A program made the position numbers and the translations under genes. Below are positions 7,571-14,320 of a DNA stretch of 19,273 nt, piece by piece. The stretch is taken from positions 1-19,273 of the forward strand of contig CASICT010000035.1 of assembly GCA_949373265.1 (NCBI GenBank). The letters run 5' to 3'. The notes below the pieces were generated by a model. It was given only the letters and a program-made list of their open reading frames with translations. It was not told where the DNA came from and did no database searches. Position 1 is the stretch's first letter; each line of letters begins with the position of its first letter. This DNA is from Candidatus Poseidoniaceae archaeon (GTDB taxonomy: Archaea; Thermoplasmatota; Poseidoniia; Poseidoniales; Poseidoniaceae).

Positions 7571-10042
7571 ATGCGCTGGAGCGGTGATATTGCAATCATC
7601 ACCGGAAGGTATGCCTCAATCGATGACTCAACAGTCGTGGAGTTGTGGGCGCGCTCACGTAGTAGTGAGTCAGTTCTACTACGGGTTCATGGCATAAAAC
7701 CGTGGTTTGAAATCACACCTAATGGGCGATGGGACAAATCCCGCGAAGTAGACTTGGACCAGGTGCTGGGTCATGAGGACGTCAAAGGAATAGAAGGCCC
7801 TGAAATGAAATGGACCGATTTAGGAATCAAACCGGTTTGGAAGGTATATGTTACTCAGCCATTCATGGTCCCTAAAATTAGACAAGAGTTTTCTGGGCGC
7901 TGGACAATTCTGTCTGGCGACATTCCATTCGTCAATCGATTTTTCCTTGATGGAGATTTATCGATGCATGTTAGCGTTGACGGTAATCAAGTTGAGAGCG
8001 AACACCCTGTCGATATTTGCCTAGACCTTACGATGGATGATGTTTCTCATTGCGAACCATTCCCTGCTCCCTTCAAGATATTCTCATTTGACCTAGAGAC
8101 CTCTATCGCTCACGATACAATTCTGTGTGCAGCCGCAGTAATCGAGGACATGGGAACTGGTGAAAGAACTAGGCACACATATGCTGGCGATGAAGAATCG
8201 ATTCTTAGAGAGTTGACACAGTTGGTCAGAAGTAACGACCCAGATATAATCACAGGCTATAATATCGATAATTTCGACATGAGGCGAATCTTCGATAGAG
8301 CGAACCTGATTGCCAAACGAGACAAATCTCTGAAAGCAGAATTGATGGGTTGGGGCCGAGTTTCAACATCTGAAGAAGGACGTCGCCGAGACACACTATA
8401 CCCAACTAGGGGTGCTGCAAGAGCTTGGAATTTAGGAGGGCGGTGTGTGATGGATGCTTGGTGGCAAGCGCGACAAGCATTACGGCCTCAGCGTGAGACT
8501 TTGAAATTCGTCTCAAATTTACTATTCCCTGACGATGAAGACATGCAAAAAATGGATGTTGATGCTTCAAATATGGATGAAGAATGGGCAAATAGACCAG
8601 ATGTGGTCATTGAATACTGTCTACGTGATGCGGAACTCCCATTGAATATAATGCATGAAATTCAAGCATTCCGTCGTAAAGAAGCAGTTGCTGCAGTTGC
8701 AAAGGTTTCACTTGATACCAGTGCGAATGGCACAACGTCTCAGTTGATTGATTCTTTAGTGATAAGATTGGCAGACCGATCATCTATCGGTGTGCCACTA
8801 ACCGGCTCTGCTGACAAAAAAGAAGGCCAAATCACAGGTGGATATGTTCACGATGTTGAAGCAGGATTACATCCTTGGGTTGCGATTCTCGATTTCAAGT
8901 CAATGTATCCTTCAATAATGATAGGCAAAAATATCTGCTATACCACCAGAATCGATGAAGGTAGCACAGACCAACCGGTAGATGATGAAGAGATTCACAC
9001 TTCTCCAACTGGTGCAAAATTCCGTAACGAAAGTGGAAGGCGTGGAATGGTACCTAAGTTACTTGAGAATCTAATGTCTCAAAGAGATGAGCATAAGTCT
9101 GGAATGAAAAACGCTGAAGACGATACAAGATATTCCTATCATGACCAAATGCAATATGCGGTCAAGATACTTATGAATTCATTTTACGGAGTATTCGCAA
9201 GCGGGTTTTACCGTTTTACTCATCGTGACTTAGGCTCTTCAATTACGGCCTGGGCGCGCCATAACATCAAAAAAATCATTCACAAGTTAGATGACGAAGG
9301 CCATCATGTTGTATATTCTGATACTGATTCAATTTTCGTAAAAGCTCCGGTAGAAGATGTCGATGACCCACGTCAAGTTATGATTGATTTTGGCCATGCT
9401 ACAGCGGAGCGGTTTAGTGAAAAAAGTGCAGAACTTGAATTTGAAAAAGGCCTCTCTGTATTCTTCAGTCATGGTGCTAAGAAGAGATACGTAGGGCAAG
9501 TCGTTTGGCCAAAAGAACAGATGCTTGTACGTGGGTATGAAACCCAGCGAACCGACTCCTTCCGGTATCTTACGGATGGAATGAAACAGATGTTCAGGTA
9601 TGTTTTGGGCGATGATTCCGAATCAGCAATCAATCTAGCAATCGATACTATTGCTGCTGCGAAGAATGGAGAGGTCCCTATTCGAGATTTGATAATGAGT
9701 AAATCTTGCAAAGGACGTTGGGATAAGAAAAGAGCTAAGTGGGATTTCACCAAAGACTATGCAAATCCAGATTCGATGGTTCAAGTTAGAGCAGCGAGGG
9801 CCCTAATCGACAAAGGTCTACCCTTTACTCCCGGTATGAAGGTTGCATACATCGTAACCAATGCAAGAATTCGTCCAATGCAAATACAGCCTTGGCTAGA
9901 AGAAACCCCCGTGATAGATTACGACGGCCAATTCTATGCTGACCGTTTAGCGACTGCTTTTGGGAGAGTCACTGAAGCATTCGGTTGGAATGCGAAAGAA
10001 TTGCTTGCTGGAAATCGCCAAACATCTCTATTCTCCTTCTAA
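7571..10042 (+). CDS. polB: Family B DNA polymerase with 3'-5' proofreading exonuclease
   Basis: An 823-residue archaeal replicative/repair DNA polymerase, close to the usual 770-850. Exonuclease motifs are complete: Exo I FDLET (Asp174, Glu176), Exo II YNIDNFD (Asp236) and Exo III YCLRD (Tyr349, Asp353). Polymerase motifs are also complete: motif A DFKSMYPS (Asp441), motif B KILMNSFYG (532-540) and motif C YSDTDS (Asp584, Asp586), followed by the thumb-proximal KKRY at 637-640. The extreme C-terminus, QTSLFSF, resembles a PCNA-binding PIP box lacking its last aromatic residue. Start choice: ATG 7571 gives MRWSGDI, which leads into the expected N-terminal beta strand; a TTG at 7541 would add ten residues. 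No Shine-Dalgarno sequence is visible. The lipoprotein gene follows 54 bases downstream and may be co-transcribed. Euryarchaea usually also carry PolD, which is not in this window. Confidence 0.96.
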   Translation: MRWSGDIAIITGRYASIDDSTVVELWARSRSSESVLLRVHGIKPWFEITPNGRWDKSREVDLDQVLGHEDVKGIEGPEMKWTDLGIKPVWKVYVTQPFMVPKIRQEFSGRWTILSGDIPFVNRFFLDGDLSMHVSVDGNQVESEHPVDICLDLTMDDVSHCEPFPAPFKIFSFDLETSIAHDTILCAAAVIEDMGTGERTRHTYAGDEESILRELTQLVRSNDPDIITGYNIDNFDMRRIFDRANLIAKRDKSLKAELMGWGRVSTSEEGRRRDTLYPTRGAARAWNLGGRCVMDAWWQARQALRPQRETLKFVSNLLFPDDEDMQKMDVDASNMDEEWANRPDVVIEYCLRDAELPLNIMHEIQAFRRKEAVAAVAKVSLDTSANGTTSQLIDSLVIRLADRSSIGVPLTGSADKKEGQITGGYVHDVEAGLHPWVAILDFKSMYPSIMIGKNICYTTRIDEGSTDQPVDDEEIHTSPTGAKFRNESGRRGMVPKLLENLMSQRDEHKSGMKNAEDDTRYSYHDQMQYAVKILMNSFYGVFASGFYRFTHRDLGSSITAWARHNIKKIIHKLDDEGHHVVYSDTDSIFVKAPVEDVDDPRQVMIDFGHATAERFSEKSAELEFEKGLSVFFSHGAKKRYVGQVVWPKEQMLVRGYETQRTDSFRYLTDGMKQMFRYVLGDDSESAINLAIDTIAAAKNGEVPIRDLIMSKSCKGRWDKKRAKWDFTKDYANPDSMVQVRAARALIDKGLPFTPGMKVAYIVTNARIRPMQIQPWLEETPVIDYDGQFYADRLATAFGRVTEAFGWNAKELLAGNRQTSLFSF

Positions 10043-10096
10043 ATGGTAGGTCTGGAAGGGCAAGAGTTGAATGGGACCTGTTATCCTCGCTGTGTG

Positions 10097-11260
10097 ATGA
10101 AACCTATATTGATGGCACTGTTGTTCATTTCAGCCAGCCTTGCTGGGTGCATGTCTGATGATGAAGGGTCCTCTTCAGCAGTCGAAGCAATTTTCGATTT
10201 TGAGCCGAATAAAAACATTAGAACAGATGCAGATATTGATTTTGATGCAGGGGCGTCTCTTCCTTCTGGAGTATCATTAACTTACAAGTGGGACTTCGAT
10301 AGCGATGGGGACTATGATGAGACGGGTAGAACTGCAACTTGGTCTTATCCAAACGCAGGAGAATATGAAGTGACCCTTACCGTTTCAGACTCCACAAGTT
10401 CAGATTCTCAGACTCGAGATATCAGAATAATCGATGCTGATGCAGTTGAGCCAAACGCAGATGCCGGTTCATATTCTCCCTCTAATGATTGTGATGGTGA
10501 TAGCGTAAGTTCGGGAAGTTACTATGTCGTTTACATCTGTGAAATGGATAAGAGTACTTCCAACAAGAATCTACTGGGAACTGCTACAGTTAGCCTGGAT
10601 GGTTCAGGTTCTGATGGTGGCGAATCGGATGAATATATTTCTACATGGGAATGGGACCTTGACCTTGAACGCGATGAAGATGGCGATGGGGACAAGGAAA
10701 ACGATGCAGACCTTAGTGGGGAGACAGTTGAATGGAAAGAAGTCCAAGCAGGGGAGCACAAGATTGCATTGACAGTAACTAACGGTGCAGGATTAAGCAG
10801 TGTTGATGAAGTCGTTGTTAACGTCAACTATGTTGCCAAGTGGAATGAATTCGCAATTGGCGGTAATAACTCTAACAACCCGATAGATATCGATTTCAAT
10901 TTCCCAGTTACTCAGGATTCAGATTCTGGAAACACAATCCGTCGTGCTGTTGGAGAATTGGTTTACCTGAAAGAAGATTCAGACTGTACCAATGTGCCTG
11001 GCGCTAATAATTGCCGAGCAAAACTCGACCTTTACGGTTTCAATTCAACAGATGAAGAGGCGGCAAATAGCAGCGCCATTGGATTAGATCAGCGTCAAAG
11101 TGGAGATTGTGATTCAGACACAGATTGTGTATGGCTACAGTTCACGGGCTCCTATCACTTCAGTGAGTCTCAATGGAAAGATGGCGAGTGGACTATGACT
11201 TTACGCAACGAGAAGGTAAACGACCTAGAAGTAGAATCATCTAACGTAATACGCCTCTGA
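10097..11260 (+). CDS. PKD-domain surface lipoprotein
   Basis: The frame is open from an ATG directly after the polB stop (10043), but ATG 10097 fits best because it yields a lipoprotein signal, KPILMALLFISASLAGC, with the lipobox LAGC and Cys18 as the lipidated residue. The 387-residue product contains a clear PKD-type beta domain (about 28-115) with the hallmark YKWDFDSDGDYDE and YPNAGEYEVTLTVSD. A second, more divergent one (about 145-250) has WEWDLDLERDEDGDGDKEND and AGEHKIALTVTNGAG. Both carry Asp-rich loops able to bind calcium. The last 135 residues form another beta-rich region with cysteine pairs (DCTNVPGANNC, DCDSDTDC) likely to be disulphides. It is probably lipid-anchored on the outer face of the membrane and acts in binding or adhesion. 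The substrate is unknown. Confidence 0.87.
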   Translation: MKPILMALLFISASLAGCMSDDEGSSSAVEAIFDFEPNKNIRTDADIDFDAGASLPSGVSLTYKWDFDSDGDYDETGRTATWSYPNAGEYEVTLTVSDSTSSDSQTRDIRIIDADAVEPNADAGSYSPSNDCDGDSVSSGSYYVVYICEMDKSTSNKNLLGTATVSLDGSGSDGGESDEYISTWEWDLDLERDEDGDGDKENDADLSGETVEWKEVQAGEHKIALTVTNGAGLSSVDEVVVNVNYVAKWNEFAIGGNNSNNPIDIDFNFPVTQDSDSGNTIRRAVGELVYLKEDSDCTNVPGANNCRAKLDLYGFNSTDEEAANSSAIGLDQRQSGDCDSDTDCVWLQFTGSYHFSESQWKDGEWTMTLRNEKVNDLEVESSNVIRL

Positions 11261-11278
11261 TACCTCACATAGAGAGGC
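11253..11278 (+). terminator. Possible hairpin at the end of the lipoprotein gene
   Basis: GCCTCT (overlapping the stop codon region) and AGAGGC form a 6-bp stem with a 14-nt loop. No T-run follows. It might separate the lipoprotein transcript from tuf, but the support is weak. Confidence 0.25.
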
Positions 11279-11280
11279 AT

Positions 11281-11346
11281 ACTGGGCGCCGAGTCAGGCC
11301 GCACTCCTTGTTCTAGACGAATTCCAACCCTCAACCGCGTCGCGGT
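11281..11346. promoter_or_regulatory. Two GC-rich palindromes upstream of tuf
   Basis: ACTGGGCGCCGAGT (11281-11294) is a palindrome apart from one mismatched pair, and ACCGCG-T-CGCGGT (11334-11346) is a perfect inverted repeat. Both lie in the 134-bp gap before the tuf start, the second ending 48 bases upstream. They could be operator or promoter-proximal elements for the tuf-rps10 operon. However, this stretch adjoins the suspect sequence at the tuf 5' end, so they should be confirmed first. Confidence 0.35.
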
Positions 11347-11380
11347 CTTCAAATAGGGGTGGAATGTCGGCAAGATTGCA

Positions 11381-11386
11381 AAGGAG
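11381..11386 (+). promoter_or_regulatory. Ribosome binding site of tuf
   Basis: AAGGAG, followed by further GAG purines, lies eight bases before ATG 11395. It fixes the true start of EF-1 alpha even though the first codons are cut off by a frame break. It is one of few clear Shine-Dalgarno sequences in the window. Confidence 0.75.
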
Positions 11387-11394
11387 AGAGCAAT

Positions 11395-12695
11395 ATGGGA
11401 TCTCAATGGGAAGATAAGAAGTAAGCCACACCGCAATATCGTGTTCATCGGACACGTTGATCACGGGAAGTCGACCACAGTAGGCCGCCTTCTTTTAGAC
11501 TCAGGTCATATCGAAGCACACGTTATCGAGAAGAACGAAAAACTAGCTGCTAGAAGCAGGTAAGGCCGGATTCGGACTTGCCTACGTTATGGACGGTCTA
11601 AAGGAAGAGAGAGAGCGCGGTATCACAATCGACGTTGCGCACAAGGAATTCTTTACACCTAAGTACTACTGGACTATCATCGATGCTCCAGGTCACCGTG
11701 ACTTCGTAAAGAACATGATTACTGGTGCTAGCCAGGCTGACACAGCAGTACTACTATGTGCAGCAAACGACGGTGTAAACGCTCAGACAAAGGAGCACGC
11801 ATTCCTTGCTAAGGTATTGGGTGTTGCAGAGTTAATTATACACGTTAACAAGATGGATATCTCTGGTGTCGACTGGTCAGAAGACAAGTACAACACTGCA
11901 TGTGAGCAAGTAACAAACCTACTGAAGACTGCAGGTTTCGCAAGACAACTTGACCGTATTCCAATGATTCCAGCATCCAGCCTTAACGGAGACAACGTCT
12001 TTGAGAAGTCTGACAAGTGTTCATGGTACAAAGGACCTACACTATTCGAGGCTATTGACGCAGCAATAATGCCGAACAAGCCAGTTGACAAGCCACTTCG
12101 CCTACCAATTCAGGATGTCTACAAGATCTCCGGTATTGGAACAGTGCCAGTTGGTAAGATTGAAACCGGAACTCTAAACGTTGGAAAGACAGTAATGTTC
12201 AATCCTTCACAGAAGTCTGCTGAAGTCAAGTCAATCGAGATGCACCACACAATGGTACCTAAGGCAGAACCTGGAGACAACGTTGGATTCAACGTTCGTG
12301 GACTTGCTGCTGATGAAATCCGCCGTGGTGACGTTGCAGGATATACTGACACAGCACCTACATTTGTCCGCCACGACGAACACTTCGTTGGACAGATTCA
12401 ACTTATGGACATACCAAAGGCAGTTTCCGTTGGTTATACTCCAGTATTCCACGCTCACACAGCACAAGTTGCTGTCAAGTTCATGGAACTATTAGAGAAG
12501 ACAAACAAGGCAGGTAAGGAAGCTAACCCTAGTTTCTTGAAGTCTGGTGACGCTTGTCTGGTTCGTTTCCAACCTACTAAACCAATGGCTATCGAACAGA
12601 TGGACACCTTCCCGGAGCTTTCACGCTTCGCAATCCGTGACATGGGTAAGACCGTCGCGGCTGGTGTCTGTATGAAGATTGAGAAGAAGGCTTGA
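11395..12695 (+). CDS. tuf: Translation elongation factor EF-1 alpha, with two frame breaks near the 5' end
   Basis: This GTPase delivers aminoacyl-tRNA to the ribosome. As written, the frame from ATG 11395 stops at 11422, the next segment runs only to about 11551, and the main frame (intact from 11553) has its first ATG at 11589. Removing one T (11422) and one A (11552) restores a continuous product of about 432 residues, normal for archaea: [30 protein letters not shown] (P-loop G1), LAA joined to EAGKAG. Further GTPase motifs are RGITID (G2), DAPGH (G3), NKMD (G4) and [10 protein letters not shown] (G5 region), followed by beta-barrel domains 2 and 3, intact to the end. Codon use is strongly biased (AAG over AAA, AAC over AAT), as in highly expressed genes. 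rps10 follows 42 bases downstream. Two isolated single-base insertions in an otherwise perfect essential gene suggest sequence error; true loss would require a second copy elsewhere. Confidence 0.93.
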
Positions 12696-12726
12696 GAGCC
12701 CGACTGGATTAAGATCCGAATGGAAT

Positions 12727-12732
12727 AGGTGA
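12727..12732 (+). promoter_or_regulatory. Ribosome binding site of rps10
   Basis: AGGTGA, complementary to the archaeal 16S rRNA tail (TCACCT), sits five bases before ATG 12738. It decides this start over the in-frame GTG at 12729. Confidence 0.7.
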
Positions 12733-12737
12733 ATATC

Positions 12738-13067
12738 ATGGCAGCAGTGACCATCATCAAGCTAACTGGAGAGAACCATAGAGACATCGATTCTGTCTCA
12801 TCTCAGATTAAAGCAATCTGTGATAATGGCGGAATCAGTCTACGTGGCCCAATCCCACTTCCAACCCGTCGCCTTGTGGTACCTTGCCGCAAAGCACCAG
12901 ATGGTGAAGGCAGTGAAACTTACGATCATTGGGAGATGCGAATTCACAAGCGTCTTCTTGAAATGGACATTACCAGTGGTAAGGACGAGAGTGCTCTAAG
13001 ACAGGTCGCTCGTATCCCAATCCCTGACACCGTGAGCATCGAATTATCGATGCGCTCGATGAACTGA
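12738..13067 (+). CDS. rps10: Small-subunit ribosomal protein uS10 (S10p)
   Basis: A 109-residue protein of the 30S head. The archaeal/eukaryal-type signature is seen throughout: KLTGENHRDIDSVSSQI, then GISLRGPIPLPTRRLVVP for the extended loop that reaches into the ribosome core, and the core HWEMRIHKRLLEM. The end, RIPIPDTVSIELSM, also fits the family. It is slightly longer than the usual 102 or so residues because of a few extra residues after the loop (APDGEGSETYDH) and at the tail. The gene directly follows tuf, the arrangement seen at the end of the archaeal str-type operon, so the two are very probably co-transcribed. It converges with the GINS-like gene on the other strand. Confidence 0.95.
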   Translation: MAAVTIIKLTGENHRDIDSVSSQIKAICDNGGISLRGPIPLPTRRLVVPCRKAPDGEGSETYDHWEMRIHKRLLEMDITSGKDESALRQVARIPIPDTVSIELSMRSMN

Positions 13068-13069
13068 AA

Positions 13070-13102
13070 CTAGTCTTTTGACTAGGAGCACCCTTAGGTG
13101 CT
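13070..13102 (+). terminator. Tandem hairpins behind rps10
   Basis: CTAGTC-TTTT-GACTAG (13070-13085) starts two bases past the stop codon, and AGCACC-CTTA-GGTGCT (13087-13102) follows at once. Each has a perfect 6-bp stem and a 4-nt loop. They probably mark the end or processing site of the tuf-rps10 transcript. The second stem repeats the AGCACC/GGTGCT sequence found at 5901-5919. Confidence 0.55.
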
Positions 13103-13108
13103 AATCTC

Positions 13109-13185
13109 GATGAGTGGATGGTAGATCCTGTTGTTTAGCGATCATCCTTCCCCGATTACTAGCGATTGACTACCGTCTACTCATC
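13109..13185 (+). other. Long-stem inverted repeat, candidate structured RNA or transcript end
   Basis: Bases 13109-13124 (GATGAGTGGATGGTAG) and 13170-13185 (CTACCGTCTACTCATC) pair over 16 uninterrupted positions: 14 Watson-Crick plus two G-U wobbles. In the opposite strand the wobbles would become A-C mismatches, so the fold favours a plus-strand RNA, that is the 3' part of the rps10 transcript or a separate small RNA. The 45-nt loop contains TAGCGAT twice (13136-13142, 13160-13166). A competing pairing of GGAT..GATC with GATCATCC (13117-13147) is possible. The function is unknown. Confidence 0.5.
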
Positions 13186-13198
13186 CAAATCTTTCCTA

Positions 13199-13217
13199 CA
13201 ACTTATGATTTAAGTTG
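13199..13217 (-). terminator. Hairpin beyond the end of the GINS-like gene
   Basis: CAACTTA and TAAGTTG form a 7-bp stem with a 5-nt loop, 11 bases beyond the stop of the minus-strand gene. It is a reasonable transcript-end signal. A further short palindrome, AAAGTGC-A-GCACTTT, covers the last codons of that gene (13231-13245). Confidence 0.45.
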
Positions 13218-13228
13218 CGTAAGCATTC

Positions 13229-14224
13229 TCAAAGTGCAGCACTTTCAGCTACGCCTGAATCTACTAGATAATTTGCAGTAGCCTCATCCAGGAATAGAAT
13301 ATCTCCTGCACCCAGTTCTATTTCACCATCTGCAGTGATAATAGGGTCATCCATTGATTGTAATACTCTTATTCGCATCAATTGTTGGTCGGGCTCAAAA
13401 ACCTCTTCAACAACTTTAGCAGGAGTTTCTACATTTGCTTCCGCAGCAGCCCAAGCATCGAAGTCCATCGTCTCGTTCTTCTTCGAAGGGGCTAGTTCCA
13501 TTGCTGCAGCATGATTACTTCCCTCTTCCATTGCAGTAGCGACTGGTCGTTGTTCAACTGGTTGAATTCCTTCTAATTCAGGAAAAGCATCAGCCTTAGC
13601 AAGATCCTCTTCCTCATCCGATTCCATATCGGGTAGGGGTTTAGAGTTCTCTTCGAGTGCGATTGTTGGCGGACCTTGTCCAGTAAGACCCCCACTTTCA
13701 GGAACAAACGAATCTAATTGTGTTGTTCCTGCAGCCATGGTGAAACTTTGGCCTAACTCTTCAGAGGCCAATCCCATTTGCATAGCATTCCAATTGACAG
13801 ATTGTTTGAATCGATTCAACTGTTCTGTTGCATTAGAATAGAATTCTCTTTCTGTGGGGTCATGTCGAGACCAATCTAGGTTAGCAAGTTCTTGACCTTC
13901 CGCTCCACCACCTGCTCTTAGAGCAGCACTTGCTGAATGTTGCATCATCGCAACCAATCTCTTTCGTGCAAGTTCCGAGGCTGTTCTGCGAATATTGGCT
14001 TGCCTCTTTTGTATAGTCTGCATTTTCAAAGAAGGGCCAACAGTTCGGTATACTTCATGAATCTCCATTTCAACAGTATCGAGTAACTGGCCTACCTTAA
14101 CCCAAAAATCTTGACGAGGTAATGGCATTGGTACGCTCCTGCCAACTTGTTGCCTTAGAGTCGAGAAGAGTTGTTCCTCAACCTCCTTGGCTTGAGAGGT
14201 GTTGAGGAATGTACGCTCGGCCAT
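13229..14224 (-). CDS. GINS replication complex subunit, Gins51-like, with a long acidic linker
   Basis: I read this 331-residue protein as the archaeal GINS subunit Gins51 (Sld5/Psf1-like), part of the replicative helicase with MCM and Cdc45/RecJ. The N-terminal 150 residues are helical and fit a GINS A domain, with PLPRQDFWVKVGQLLDTVE, then ANIRRTASELARKRLVAMM and a closing helix TEREFYSNATEQLNRFKQS. The C-terminal 50 residues look like the small beta B domain: MRIRVLQSMDDPIITADGEI, then LGAGDILFLDEATANYLVDS and GVAES. The A-then-B order is that of Gins51. Between them lie about 130 residues (151-280) of low-complexity, acidic and Ala/Pro-rich sequence, which makes the protein much longer than the usual 180-220. 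ATG 14224, with GAGG a few bases upstream, is chosen over GTG 14248. The gene converges on rps10 and is divergent from the giant surface gene. Identification is from motif memory only; a similar helical protein cannot be excluded. Confidence 0.72.
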   Translation of the reverse strand: MAERTFLNTSQAKEVEEQLFSTLRQQVGRSVPMPLPRQDFWVKVGQLLDTVEMEIHEVYRTVGPSLKMQTIQKRQANIRRTASELARKRLVAMMQHSASAALRAGGGAEGQELANLDWSRHDPTEREFYSNATEQLNRFKQSVNWNAMQMGLASEELGQSFTMAAGTTQLDSFVPESGGLTGQGPPTIALEENSKPLPDMESDEEEDLAKADAFPELEGIQPVEQRPVATAMEEGSNHAAAMELAPSKKNETMDFDAWAAAEANVETPAKVVEEVFEPDQQLMRIRVLQSMDDPIITADGEIELGAGDILFLDEATANYLVDSGVAESAAL

Positions 14225-14320
14225 GCTTCCTCTCGTGGCGCGGGCCACCTATCAACCCTTCAGCCAGTAAACATGAACAGTATAGACGAAGATTCAAACC
14301 ATTCAACTCTGGGTCCACCG

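Noticed and set aside
10043..10096. ATG directly after the polB stop as the lipoprotein start.
   Set aside because: It would add 18 residues, including two cysteines, before the lipobox signal; ATG 10097 gives a standard lipoprotein signal peptide.
13151..13170. On the minus strand, AATCGCTAGTAATCG matches a well-known conserved stretch near the 3' end of bacterial 16S rRNA.
   Set aside because: Only about 15 bases agree; sequence on both sides does not resemble rRNA, and archaeal 16S differs at this site. It is probably chance, or at most a remnant.
14171..14320. Extended start of the giant surface protein at 14171 or 14273.
   Set aside because: The extension from 14171 overlaps the start of the divergent GINS-like gene, and both would bury the signal peptide inside the chain.
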